A stretch of 40,726 nt of DNA from Opitutaceae bacterium (GTDB lineage Bacteria; Verrucomicrobiota; Verrucomicrobiia; Opitutales; Opitutaceae). The translations under genes and the position numbers were made by a program. Positions 27,340 through 35,227 of the stretch are shown one piece after another. The first letter of the stretch is position 1. Each line of letters starts with the position of its first letter. The notes beneath the pieces are model-generated. The model had not been told where the DNA came from. It ran no database searches and worked only from the letters and a program-made list of their open reading frames with translations. The DNA lies in contig JANQKU010000173.1 of NCBI GenBank assembly GCA_028280955.1, positions 1-40,726 on the forward strand. Reading direction: 5' to 3'.

Positions 27340-27659
27340 AAAAGACCAAAATCCAATTTGATGCAGACGAATTTTTAAGTGCAGTCGAAGACGTGCGTGA
27401 TCATGTGGCAAAAAAGAAGAAGGTTACACTGCGTACGACGAAGGTAAAGTTGCCAGACGTTGCGCCTGAGATTACTCCAGAGGAAATCGTAGCAGCTCGT
27501 GAGGCCCTTAATCTGAGTCAACCTGTTTTTGCCCGTTTGTTGAATGTTCCAACAGTGACGGAAGTCAGTTGGGAAAAAGGTCGCCGTAAGCCATCTGGAG
27601 CTGCCTTAAGGTTGCTGCAAATTGCTCGTAGACACCCTGATGTTTTACTCAAAGCTTAA
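27336..27659 (+). CDS. HTH (XRE/NadS-like) antitoxin
   Basis: ATGA overlap with the toxin stop. 'ALNLSQPVFARLLNVPTVTEVSWEKGRRKPSGAALRLLQIARRHP' is a HigA/NadS-like HTH. Confidence 0.87.
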   Translation: MKKTKIQFDADEFLSAVEDVRDHVAKKKKVTLRTTKVKLPDVAPEITPEEIVAAREALNLSQPVFARLLNVPTVTEVSWEKGRRKPSGAALRLLQIARRHPDVLLKA

Positions 27660-27708
27660 GGCTGCAAAGTGATAGGTTTTTTTAAATATATGCCTACCTG
27701 TCTTTGTA

Positions 27709-27737
27709 TTCTATCCTGTTAATCTTGTCTAAAATTT
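27709..27737 (-). repeat. 9-mer dispersed repeat, copy C (reverse)
   Basis: Plus strand ...CTATCCTGTTAATCTTGTCTAAAATTT; reverse complement TTTTAGACAAGATTAACAGGATAG. Confidence 0.75.
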
Positions 27738-27800
27738 CTTTCGAATAGGAGGTTTGGTTTTTGCTCGCACTGTTGAGGGTTGTGACATTTTAAAACCACC

Positions 27801-29039
27801 GTGGCAAAAAAACCGTTTAATGATTTCCCCTTTTCCTATCATCAAGAGATTGAGCTGGAGATTACCACTCTGACCAATCTTGGGGTGGGCTTGGGCCGTG
27901 TCCCTTTGGGAAGTGAACCGGAGAAGAGGTCTGGTTGGGTGGTCATGGTGCCGTTTGCCCTACCGGGAGAGAAGGTGTTGGCCCGAATTTTTCGAAACCA
28001 ATCGGGGCATTCTGAAGCGGATTTGATCAGGGTTTTGGAAACTTCGAAAGACAGGGTGGAGCCGCCTTGTTCTTTGTTTGGAAGGTGTGGAGGCTGCCAG
28101 TACCAGCATCTTAACTACGAAGCTCAATTGGAATGGAAGCGAACGCAGGTGCAGGAACTGCTTCTGCATATGGCAAAGATAGAATTTGAAGTGAGTTCGG
28201 TGATTGCGTCGCCGAAAGAGTATGGCTATCGTTCAAAGATAACGCCACATTTTGAGAGGCCGCGTTCAGATAAACCTTTGCCGATTGGGTTTCGCCAGCA
28301 GGGGAAACGTTTCGGGGTGGTGGATGTGCCTGAATGTCTCTTAGCAACGGAGGGGATCAATGAGCGCCTGACGACATTGCGCGAAGAGGTTCTTGAAAAG
28401 GCCGGTACGTATAAGAAGGGAGCAACGCTCTTGCTTCGAGATGCTGTGGAGGGGGTATCGACAAATCCGAAAGAGATTATCAGCGAGAGGGTTCAGGGTT
28501 TGGAGCTACAGTTTCCGGCAGGCGAATTTTTTCAGAATAATCCGTTCATTTTGGATACGTTTACGGAGTATGCCGGAGATCAGGCCAAGGGAGCAGGAGC
28601 TCGTTATTTAATCGATGCCTATTGTGGCAGTGGATTGTTTTGTTTAACGGCGGCAGGCTCTTTTGAACGGGCGACGGGGATTGAGATCAGCGAGCAATCC
28701 ATTAAATGGGCGCGGGAAAATGCCAAACGAAACGGGCTGGAAAATTGTGAATTTATCCTGGGGCAGGCGTCTTCAATTTTTGAACAGGTCAAGGATCCGG
28801 CTGACGAAACAGCTGTGATCATCGATCCTCCGCGGAAGGGTTCTGATGCACTTTTTTTGAGTCAGCTGCTTGCCTATGGCCCCAAGACGGTGGTTTACAT
28901 TTCCTGTAATCCGGCAACCCAGATTCGTGATCTTCAGCAGTTGGTTGAGGGTGGGTATCAAGTGAAGGCGGTGCAGCCGTTTGATCTGTTCCCCCAGACA
29001 CGGCATTTGGAATGTGTGGTGACTTTGGGGAGAGTTTAA
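27801..29039 (+). CDS. TRAM-domain RNA (uracil-5)-methyltransferase, TrmA/RlmD family
   Basis: GTG start. TRAM-like N-terminus, Fe-S Cys set 'CSLFGRCGGCQYQHLNYEAQLEWKR', SAM motif 'LIDAYCGSGLFCLTAA', catalytic 'VIIDPPRKG...VVYISCNPATQIRDL'. Confidence 0.93.
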   Translation: MAKKPFNDFPFSYHQEIELEITTLTNLGVGLGRVPLGSEPEKRSGWVVMVPFALPGEKVLARIFRNQSGHSEADLIRVLETSKDRVEPPCSLFGRCGGCQYQHLNYEAQLEWKRTQVQELLLHMAKIEFEVSSVIASPKEYGYRSKITPHFERPRSDKPLPIGFRQQGKRFGVVDVPECLLATEGINERLTTLREEVLEKAGTYKKGATLLLRDAVEGVSTNPKEIISERVQGLELQFPAGEFFQNNPFILDTFTEYAGDQAKGAGARYLIDAYCGSGLFCLTAAGSFERATGIEISEQSIKWARENAKRNGLENCEFILGQASSIFEQVKDPADETAVIIDPPRKGSDALFLSQLLAYGPKTVVYISCNPATQIRDLQQLVEGGYQVKAVQPFDLFPQTRHLECVVTLGRV

Positions 29040-29098
29040 TCCGTAGATTAAACAGCCAAAAAGACATCCTGTTGATCTTGTTAATCCTGTCTAAAAAC
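29037..29098 (-). repeat. Composite dispersed repeat, copy D (reverse)
   Basis: AATCCGTAGATTAAACAGCCAAAAAGACATCCTGTTGATCTTGTTAATCCTGTCTAAAAA: same two-part layout as copy F. Confidence 0.75.
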
Positions 29099-29129
29099 CA
29101 TCATTCCGTCGCAGTTTTTTTGATGAGAA

Positions 29130-30434
29130 TTATTTTTGAGGATGCCACCAGACTTCGTTGCCGAGGGCGAGATCGTGTAGACCACTGCCGGCTTCGCCTT
29201 TGGTGAAAATGATACCGGGGATGTCCGGCACTTGATTGTGACCAGTGGTGCGTTCGATGTTGGGGAGCCAATGCGCGCGGGTGGAGTCGGGGGTGATGAT
29301 TTCGCTTTGAAAGGTCTCCATGCCGTCTTCAGACCACAGGCGGACGATCTCGGTGTTACTGTGGCCCCATTCTTTAGCCAAGTTATTCGAGGATTCCCCG
29401 TCGGATAATTTGACTAAAGCCGTTATGATAGAAGCATGACCAGAACGGCTGAATGTTATGCCACCACCCATACCGAGTATGCAGCGATGATTACGCCAGT
29501 CTTTCGGTAAATAGGGAGTAAGATCACGCTGATTCCATTTAGCGTGACCATTAGGTGAGGCGAGAATCAATGACGAGGTTTCACCGCGATCACTGGTGTA
29601 AACGATCCAAGGTTTTCCGGATGGATCTACGGCGAGCGGACCTGAGCTGAGGTTGATGCCGTTGTCGAGCTCGCCCTTAGCGATCACATCAATGTTGTCT
29701 CCTGTGACTGGTAATGTGACTGGAGTGCCGTCGGATTTCGTCCATGTTTTTCCGGCATCGGGGCTGACCAGATATCCAACTGTGGTCAATGCAGTGTTTT
29801 CTTTACTCGAGAGCCGTTCGTAAATGCGGCAATTGAGATGTAAGGTGCGATGGTCTGGTCCCCAGGCCAAGGCGGTGGCGAATTGCGCATACTCCACAAC
29901 GCGGGAAGCAATCAATGTATTCAGGTAACGCCATTCACCGTCGGCCGGTTTTTCCCAGAGCTCCTGGGTAAAGGGGTTCACCTGCGGGTCATTGTCGGGG
30001 TCGCCGCGTCGCGCCGTAAGAATGAGTGTATCATCTGGCGTACAGACGACGGTGGGGAATGACAACGCTTGGCCAAAACGGATTTCCGGTTCCCATGCTG
30101 AAACATCGTGTGGTCGAGTGGAACGTCGATGGCGGAATTGTTCGTGATGAGGATAAAAAATGATGTGAAGATGCCCTTGGCTGTCGATGGTCAGACCCGG
30201 ACCGCCGTGATTGTCTTGTGCTTCACCGACGGTGACGGTAGCCGACCATTTACCGGTTGTTTGATCGAGGGTGCGAACCCGCACACGGAAGCCTTCGCTG
30301 CCGGCATCCAGCCAGGCGATGTAAGTTTTGCCGTTTGCCGTGATGATTTTGGGTTGCTCTGAATAAGCGGTAGCACGGCCACTGCCTTCACTGGAGACAA
30401 GAAACGGCGTGGGGTGAGAGGGGGTCTCTTTCAC
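29130..30434 (-). CDS. BNR_4-like repeat protein (beta-propeller, sialidase/polysaccharide-lyase-like)
   Basis: 'DNHGGPGLTIDSQGHLHIIFYPHHEQFRHRRS', 'YLVSPDAGKTWTKSDGTPVTLPV' and 'PSGKPWIVYTS' are typical of BNR_4 proteins. Confidence 0.75.
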   Translation of the reverse strand: MKETPSHPTPFLVSSEGSGRATAYSEQPKIITANGKTYIAWLDAGSEGFRVRVRTLDQTTGKWSATVTVGEAQDNHGGPGLTIDSQGHLHIIFYPHHEQFRHRRSTRPHDVSAWEPEIRFGQALSFPTVVCTPDDTLILTARRGDPDNDPQVNPFTQELWEKPADGEWRYLNTLIASRVVEYAQFATALAWGPDHRTLHLNCRIYERLSSKENTALTTVGYLVSPDAGKTWTKSDGTPVTLPVTGDNIDVIAKGELDNGINLSSGPLAVDPSGKPWIVYTSDRGETSSLILASPNGHAKWNQRDLTPYLPKDWRNHRCILGMGGGITFSRSGHASIITALVKLSDGESSNNLAKEWGHSNTEIVRLWSEDGMETFQSEIITPDSTRAHWLPNIERTTGHNQVPDIPGIIFTKGEAGSGLHDLALGNEVWWHPQK

Positions 30435-30443
30435 AGGTTTGGT

Positions 30444-30545
30444 TGGGTTGAGGAGTTGTTTTTATCTGCAGATTTGCGCAGATTGGCACAGATTTTTTAA
30501 AGTAGGGGGTGTCAATTTTTTAGACAAGATTAACAGGATTTTGTA
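30444..30545 (+). repeat. Composite dispersed repeat, copy E
   Basis: TTGGGTTGAGGAGTTGTTTTTATCTGCAGATTTGCGCAGATTGGCACAGATTTTTTA...AATTTTTTAGACAAGATTAACAGGATTT. Confidence 0.7.
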
Positions 30546-30599
30546 ATGTATGTAGCCCGTTAGTCATATAGAAGGTCAAATGGGTTGAGAGTTTTTATG

Positions 30600-30671
30600 A
30601 TCCGCAGATTTGAAATACCATTAACGCAGATTAAACAGTCACTGACATATCCTGTGGATTCTGTCTAAAAT
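30600..30671 (-). repeat. Composite dispersed repeat, copy F = left inverted repeat flanking the K+ channel gene
   Basis: ATCCGCAGATTTGAAATACCATTAACGCAGATTAAACAGTCACTGACATATCCTGTGGATTCTGTCTAAAA. Confidence 0.85.
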
Positions 30672-30779
30672 TCACTGCAGCCTTGATTTCTCCTTTTTAG
30701 AAAAAATTCTGAAAAATAGAAATAGTTTTTAGTCTTTTGTTGTTTGGTTCAGTTTGTAGAGTTTGTTTAACCTTAATTG

Positions 30780-31601
30780 ATGAAATCTGAACGCCCCGTA
30801 AAAGATTCCTGGAGAACGTCTCTGCATGAAATTATTTTCGAAGCAGAGACTCCGGCAGGAAAGGTGTTCGATGTTGGGTTGTTGCTTACTATCGTGTTAA
30901 GCGTGGTGGCAGTTTGCATTGAGAGTGTGACAGTTTATCGCATTACCTATGGTAGTTGGTTGAGAGCTTTTGAATGGGGGCTGACGATTTTGTTTACCAT
31001 AGAATATGGACTAAGGTTGATGGCGGTTCGACGACCTTTTCGTTATGCTTTCAGTTTTTTCGGGATCGTTGATTTTTTGGCGATTTTGCCGACGTATTTG
31101 AGTTTGTTCATTGTCGGAACCCAATCGCTGCTGGTGATTCGAGCGTTGCGCTTGTTGCGGGTCTTTCGAGTGCTAAAATTGAGTCACTTTGTGGGAGAGG
31201 CTCAGATGTTACGTGCAGCTTTGAAGGCAAGTTTACGTAAGATCATTGTCTTCCTGGGTGCGGTTTTGACGATTGTGTTAATCGTTGGGACGTTGATGTA
31301 TTTGATTGAGGGGGAGGAGAACGGGTTTACCAGTATTCCGCGAGGGATTTACTGGGCAATTGTGACGATGACAACGGTTGGCTACGGAAATGTAACCCCG
31401 CATACAGTGGCCGGCCAGACTTTGGCTTCGATAGTGATGATTTTGGGCTACGGCATTCTCGCAGTGCCGACAGGCATTATCTCGGTGGAACTCGCCGGAG
31501 TGACTCGTCAAAAGGTGTCGACGGAAGCTTGCCCGGAATGCAGTGATGAGGGGCATGCGGAAGGGGCTAACTTTTGCAAAAACTGTGGCTCCAAACTTTG
31601 A
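30780..31601 (+). CDS. Voltage-gated potassium channel (Kv-like, 6TM) with C-terminal zinc ribbon
   Basis: S4-like 'LLVIRALRLLRVFRVLKLSHF', selectivity filter 'TMTTVGYGNVTP', C-terminus 'CPECSDEGHAEGANFCKNCGSKL'. ATG at 30780 (the track uses TTG 30777). Confidence 0.93.
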   Translation: MKSERPVKDSWRTSLHEIIFEAETPAGKVFDVGLLLTIVLSVVAVCIESVTVYRITYGSWLRAFEWGLTILFTIEYGLRLMAVRRPFRYAFSFFGIVDFLAILPTYLSLFIVGTQSLLVIRALRLLRVFRVLKLSHFVGEAQMLRAALKASLRKIIVFLGAVLTIVLIVGTLMYLIEGEENGFTSIPRGIYWAIVTMTTVGYGNVTPHTVAGQTLASIVMILGYGILAVPTGIISVELAGVTRQKVSTEACPECSDEGHAEGANFCKNCGSKL

Positions 31602-31721
31602 TTGAAAGTTCCTTTTGACCCATTAGCTGTGTTTTACTCGAACAGATGGGCCATTTAGCCCAATCTGCCCAAGCGAGCCTTGCTGAGTGAATCAAAAGAG
31701 CCCTTCAATCATTATGTGATT

Positions 31722-31801
31722 TTTTAGACAGGATTAACAAAATCTACAGGATATGTCAGTGACTGTTTAATCTGTGTTAATGGTATTTCAAATCTGCGGA
31801 T
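31722..31801 (+). repeat. Composite dispersed repeat = right inverted repeat flanking the K+ channel gene
   Basis: Reverse complement ATCCGCAGATTTGAAATACCATTAACACAGATTAAACAGTCACTGACATATCCTGTAGATTTTGTTAATCCTGTCTAAAA. Matches copy F over 61 nt with 2 mismatches, then has one extra 9-nt unit. Confidence 0.85.
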
Positions 31802-31874
31802 AAACTATTATCCTAGTTCTGAAAATCCTCATGCCACGGATGAGTATATTGGACAGGATGGGTTATTTTTCTAT

Positions 31875-32567
31875 CTAGCGGGCTTCGATCCATTCGGGAG
31901 AAGCGTATTGATCGATGAGAGCCGTTTCTTCGTCGGGATCAAAATCCGGCCAGCCGGGGTATTCGATTTCGGCGTCTGCCAATTTGGCGAGGGAGGCGGG
32001 AAAGGCTTCGGCAAAACGCTCCCAGTCTAATCCGGGTAAAAGAGGCTTCCAGATAGATCCCTGGAAGAGGAGGCCTTTTTTATTCCGTTTCATGGCAGCT
32101 CCGGCGACTTTGGTCCCATTGGTTGCGAGGACGACATCATTGATTTCTGCTCGGGTGAAACAGATACCCATAGGTGTTTCGGGTGGTTGTTCTTCGAGGC
32201 AGACTCCGGCGCTTTGTTGATTGAGGGCGTCAACCATTGCGGCGTGGATTTGCCGGTAAACATTTGGCCCGGGGCGTTGGCAGAGGTCATGTTTTCTCGG
32301 AATGACAAGGGCATAAGTCCAATCTTCCCGGTGGTCCACCAGCCCGCCTCCGGTGGCTCGTCGTGAAATATCGAGCGTTTCTTCGGGTAGTTGTTGGCGA
32401 ATGAAGTCGATTTTTTGACTGAGGCCAAAGGTAAAAGCAGGGCGACGCCATTCATAGTGGCGAAAGCGGAAGGCGTCTGCAGGGGTGAAGCGTTGTAGCA
32501 TGAGAAAGTCGAGCGCCATGTTTTCGGCGGCATCACCAAGACGATCAGGGAAGATAAGGAACTTCAT
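31875..32567 (-). CDS. Lipoate-protein ligase A-like (BPL/LPL catalytic domain)
   Basis: 'MALDFLML', 'SRRATGGGLVDHREDWTYALVIP', 'NDVVLATNGTKVAGAAMKRNKKGLLFQGSI'. Confidence 0.85.
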   Translation of the reverse strand: MKFLIFPDRLGDAAENMALDFLMLQRFTPADAFRFRHYEWRRPAFTFGLSQKIDFIRQQLPEETLDISRRATGGGLVDHREDWTYALVIPRKHDLCQRPGPNVYRQIHAAMVDALNQQSAGVCLEEQPPETPMGICFTRAEINDVVLATNGTKVAGAAMKRNKKGLLFQGSIWKPLLPGLDWERFAEAFPASLAKLADAEIEYPGWPDFDPDEETALIDQYASPEWIEAR

Positions 32568-32632
32568 GGAGTGGTAAAGAAGACGGTGGTCGAACAGGTT
32601 TTTCCCGTTTCGGGTGTCTTACCAGAGGCCTT

Positions 32633-34090
32633 CTAGCGCCAGTCTGGAAGATGACGGGTTAATTCGGCATCTCTTTCTTCTTTTGCCAGGACTATTTTGG
32701 CCCGAATGATTTCACGTGTTTCGTCTTCTTTATCTTTCAAGTCTTGCTGCAGTTCTTCAATCTGCCGTTCATACGCATGTATTTTTTCCTGAATCTTTGG
32801 ATGAAGATCAGCGAGTCGGGCTTCGAGTTCTTGGACCTGTGCAGTGGCAGAGGATTCATTGGAAAGCATCTGGCGTCGCTGAGAGACGAGGCCAACGACA
32901 AGTTTGTCTTTCAGTTGACGGGCCAGATGAGGAAGCAGGCGTTCACGCAGGTCTCCATTGGGATTGAGAGGCTCCTCAGATAGAGCGAGCTGTGAGCCGG
33001 CGGGGTGTCTCCTGTGACGGCGAGTCATCGAGAAAACAAGGAAAATGGAAAGAAGAACAGTGGCAGCGATCGCACTCCAAAACCATTTGGGGTCGATCGC
33101 TTCGGAGAAGGGTCCAGCGGGAATGGGCGCGGGTTGAGTGATGGTTAAAATGACAGGTTTGAGTTTTTTGAGATGGTCTATCGCAGCGATGGTTTGTAGC
33201 GAAACCAGATCGCCTTTGGCGATAATGAGTTGCCCGGGGTCATAGCGCATAGCGTTCCAGAGATCGGCTATTTCCAATGCGTGTTGCTGGTAGGTCAATT
33301 CTTCTTCAAACTGCAAGGTGGGCTCGACGAGAGACGAAATGAATTCTTTGAACTGCCATCTTTCCTGGGTGAATTTATCGGAGATAGCCGTTTTGATTTG
33401 TGAGAGGGGGATGAGATCGCTTTTGCCGAAGTATTCACCGGAATCCAATTCCAGAGCGCTGAGTTCCTGGTCGGAATGAAGTGGCGTAACTACGAGAATC
33501 CGGGGGGAACTGGCCAGTCGTTCTGAAAGCTCGCTATCATCGATGATGTGGCGTTTTCCGATAGCTTCGGCAATGGCGAACTTGTATTGCATCAGAACAC
33601 GATTTCCGGAATCGCCTGTTCCCCAGGTTTTAGCCAGCGCGGGCGTAATGACAAACTCACTCTGGGTGGGTTTAAATCTTTTCTGGAAGAGTGCGAATTG
33701 GCTGGAGCTCAGCTCCATCTTGTCGAGTTTGCTGTGACCAAAGTTACTTTCCAGTTCCTTGATAAACTCGTCACGCGCCCGGAGGAAAGCAGTCGTCAAT
33801 TTTGATTCAACTTTCTCTTTGGTTGCAGGATGATAGGAATAAATGGGAGCGAGTTGTCCCAGTCTTTCTTCACGTTCGGTTTCTGTTCTTTCAACATCCA
33901 GAACGACTAGCTGAACAGGCGTATAAAGATCGGCAATGGCAGTATCTCCAGGGGAGTAGTCGGGGATGTCCGGCCAGACAATTTCCTCCATACCCGACAG
34001 GCTAGCACCACTAATGAAGAGCAGGGCGCAGAAAAAATACCGTTGTAAAGGGGTCAATCGGATGGAGTTTTGAGCAGGTGTGAAGATCAC
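32633..34090 (-). CDS. Membrane protein with 7TMR-HDED-like ectodomain, single TM and C-terminal coiled coil
   Basis: N-terminal signal. 'PDYSPGDTAIADLYTPVQLVVLDVERTETEREERLGQLAPIYSYHP' and 'YDPGQLIIAKGDLVSLQTIAAIDHL' resemble the PgpH extracellular domain. Then TM 'WSAIAATVLLSIFLVFSM' and a charged coiled coil to the end. Confidence 0.6.
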   Translation of the reverse strand: MIFTPAQNSIRLTPLQRYFFCALLFISGASLSGMEEIVWPDIPDYSPGDTAIADLYTPVQLVVLDVERTETEREERLGQLAPIYSYHPATKEKVESKLTTAFLRARDEFIKELESNFGHSKLDKMELSSSQFALFQKRFKPTQSEFVITPALAKTWGTGDSGNRVLMQYKFAIAEAIGKRHIIDDSELSERLASSPRILVVTPLHSDQELSALELDSGEYFGKSDLIPLSQIKTAISDKFTQERWQFKEFISSLVEPTLQFEEELTYQQHALEIADLWNAMRYDPGQLIIAKGDLVSLQTIAAIDHLKKLKPVILTITQPAPIPAGPFSEAIDPKWFWSAIAATVLLSIFLVFSMTRRHRRHPAGSQLALSEEPLNPNGDLRERLLPHLARQLKDKLVVGLVSQRRQMLSNESSATAQVQELEARLADLHPKIQEKIHAYERQIEELQQDLKDKEDETREIIRAKIVLAKEERDAELTRHLPDWR

Positions 34091-34196
34091 GGTGAAGGGG
34101 AATCTTTATAAATAACAGCTTTTATCGGTAGCCGCGAGTAGCCGATTGTGCAATGAAGAAAATCGAAGGGATTTTTATTCCAGAGGCTGCCTAAAA

Positions 34197-34232
34197 AATT
34201 TTAGACAGGATTAAGAGGATCAACCAGCAGTT
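34197..34232 (+). repeat. 9-mer dispersed repeat, copy G
   Basis: AAATTTTAGACAGGATTAAGAGGATCAACCAGCAG. Confidence 0.65.
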
Positions 34233-34284
34233 AAGCAGGTTCTTTTAAGGGAGGCTGTTTAAGAAAACTCGGAAAAGCTGAAAA

Positions 34285-35202
34285 TCAAGTGGAATGATAC
34301 CAGGACTGAAAGGGTTTGGGCACGTTTAGGAGTTCCAGTTGTTCTGAAAAGGTTTGCGGCGATGTTTTTAACTTTTGGGTGAGAGCATCGCATTTAAGTG
34401 AAAGCTTTGCTTGGCGTGGAGTCGTCTCTGAAACCGTCTTTTGCGAACTTTTTTCGATGAGTGTTTCCGGTAGTTTGAAGTGGTTGAGGATTTGGGTTCC
34501 AATTTCAAAGCGGGAAAGAGTTTCTCTGCCGGCCCAGTGAAATTTACCGGTCAGGTCGACTCTTTCGCATAATTCGACGATGACTTCGGAAAGATTTTCG
34601 GCTGAGCAGGGTTGACGGAATTCATCTGCAAAAAGAGGGGTTTTTTCCCCAGTGGACCATTGGGCAAAGAGTTTTTCGTGCAGACTGTGTTGCCCGGTGA
34701 GACTGTTGCCGGAAAGGAGAGGCACTCGAATGATCGTCGTTGTTTCCGGCGCAAAATTCTCGACTTGCTGTTCGGATACGACTTTTTGCTGGCCGTAAAG
34801 GTTGATGGGACAAACAGGATCTGAGGGGTGGTAAAACTCATTCTTCCCGTCAAAGACTTGTTCACTGGAGAGGTGAATCAGGCGTGCTCCGAGATGATGA
34901 GATATTTTGGCCAGGACTTCCGGAAGTGTCACGTTGATGGCTCTGGAGAGGACGGGATCTTTTTCGCAGGCAGATGGATTTGAAATGGCAGCGGCGTTGA
35001 CAATGGCATCGGGAAAGTAGGCGAGTATTAGAGCGGTTGTTTCGTTTTCATCCTGTAAGTCGAGGCGGTGCAGATGATTGACGCCGGGGATATCTTCACT
35101 CCAGGAAGACGCAATACCGAGCACTTCATGTCTTCTGCGACTTGCCACCTTGGCGACGTTTGAGCCGACAAGTCCGGAGGCACCTGTTAGGAGAATTTTC
35201 AT
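34285..35202 (-). CDS. RmlD-like / SDR sugar-nucleotide reductase
   Basis: 'MKILLTGASGLVGSNVAKVA', 'DAIVNAAAISNPSACEKDP', 'LIHLSSEQVFDGKNEFYHPSDPVCPINLYGQQKVVSEQQV'. Confidence 0.87.
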   Translation of the reverse strand: MKILLTGASGLVGSNVAKVASRRRHEVLGIASSWSEDIPGVNHLHRLDLQDENETTALILAYFPDAIVNAAAISNPSACEKDPVLSRAINVTLPEVLAKISHHLGARLIHLSSEQVFDGKNEFYHPSDPVCPINLYGQQKVVSEQQVENFAPETTTIIRVPLLSGNSLTGQHSLHEKLFAQWSTGEKTPLFADEFRQPCSAENLSEVIVELCERVDLTGKFHWAGRETLSRFEIGTQILNHFKLPETLIEKSSQKTVSETTPRQAKLSLKCDALTQKLKTSPQTFSEQLELLNVPKPFQSWYHST

Positions 35203-35227
35203 AGAGGTTTCGGATGGAATATGGCTA

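Noticed and set aside
19294-34300. Interpreting the 9-mer repeats as ordinary rho-independent terminators
   Set aside because: They lack a GC-rich self-complementary stem, occur in both orientations relative to genes, and some lie in divergent intergenic gaps.
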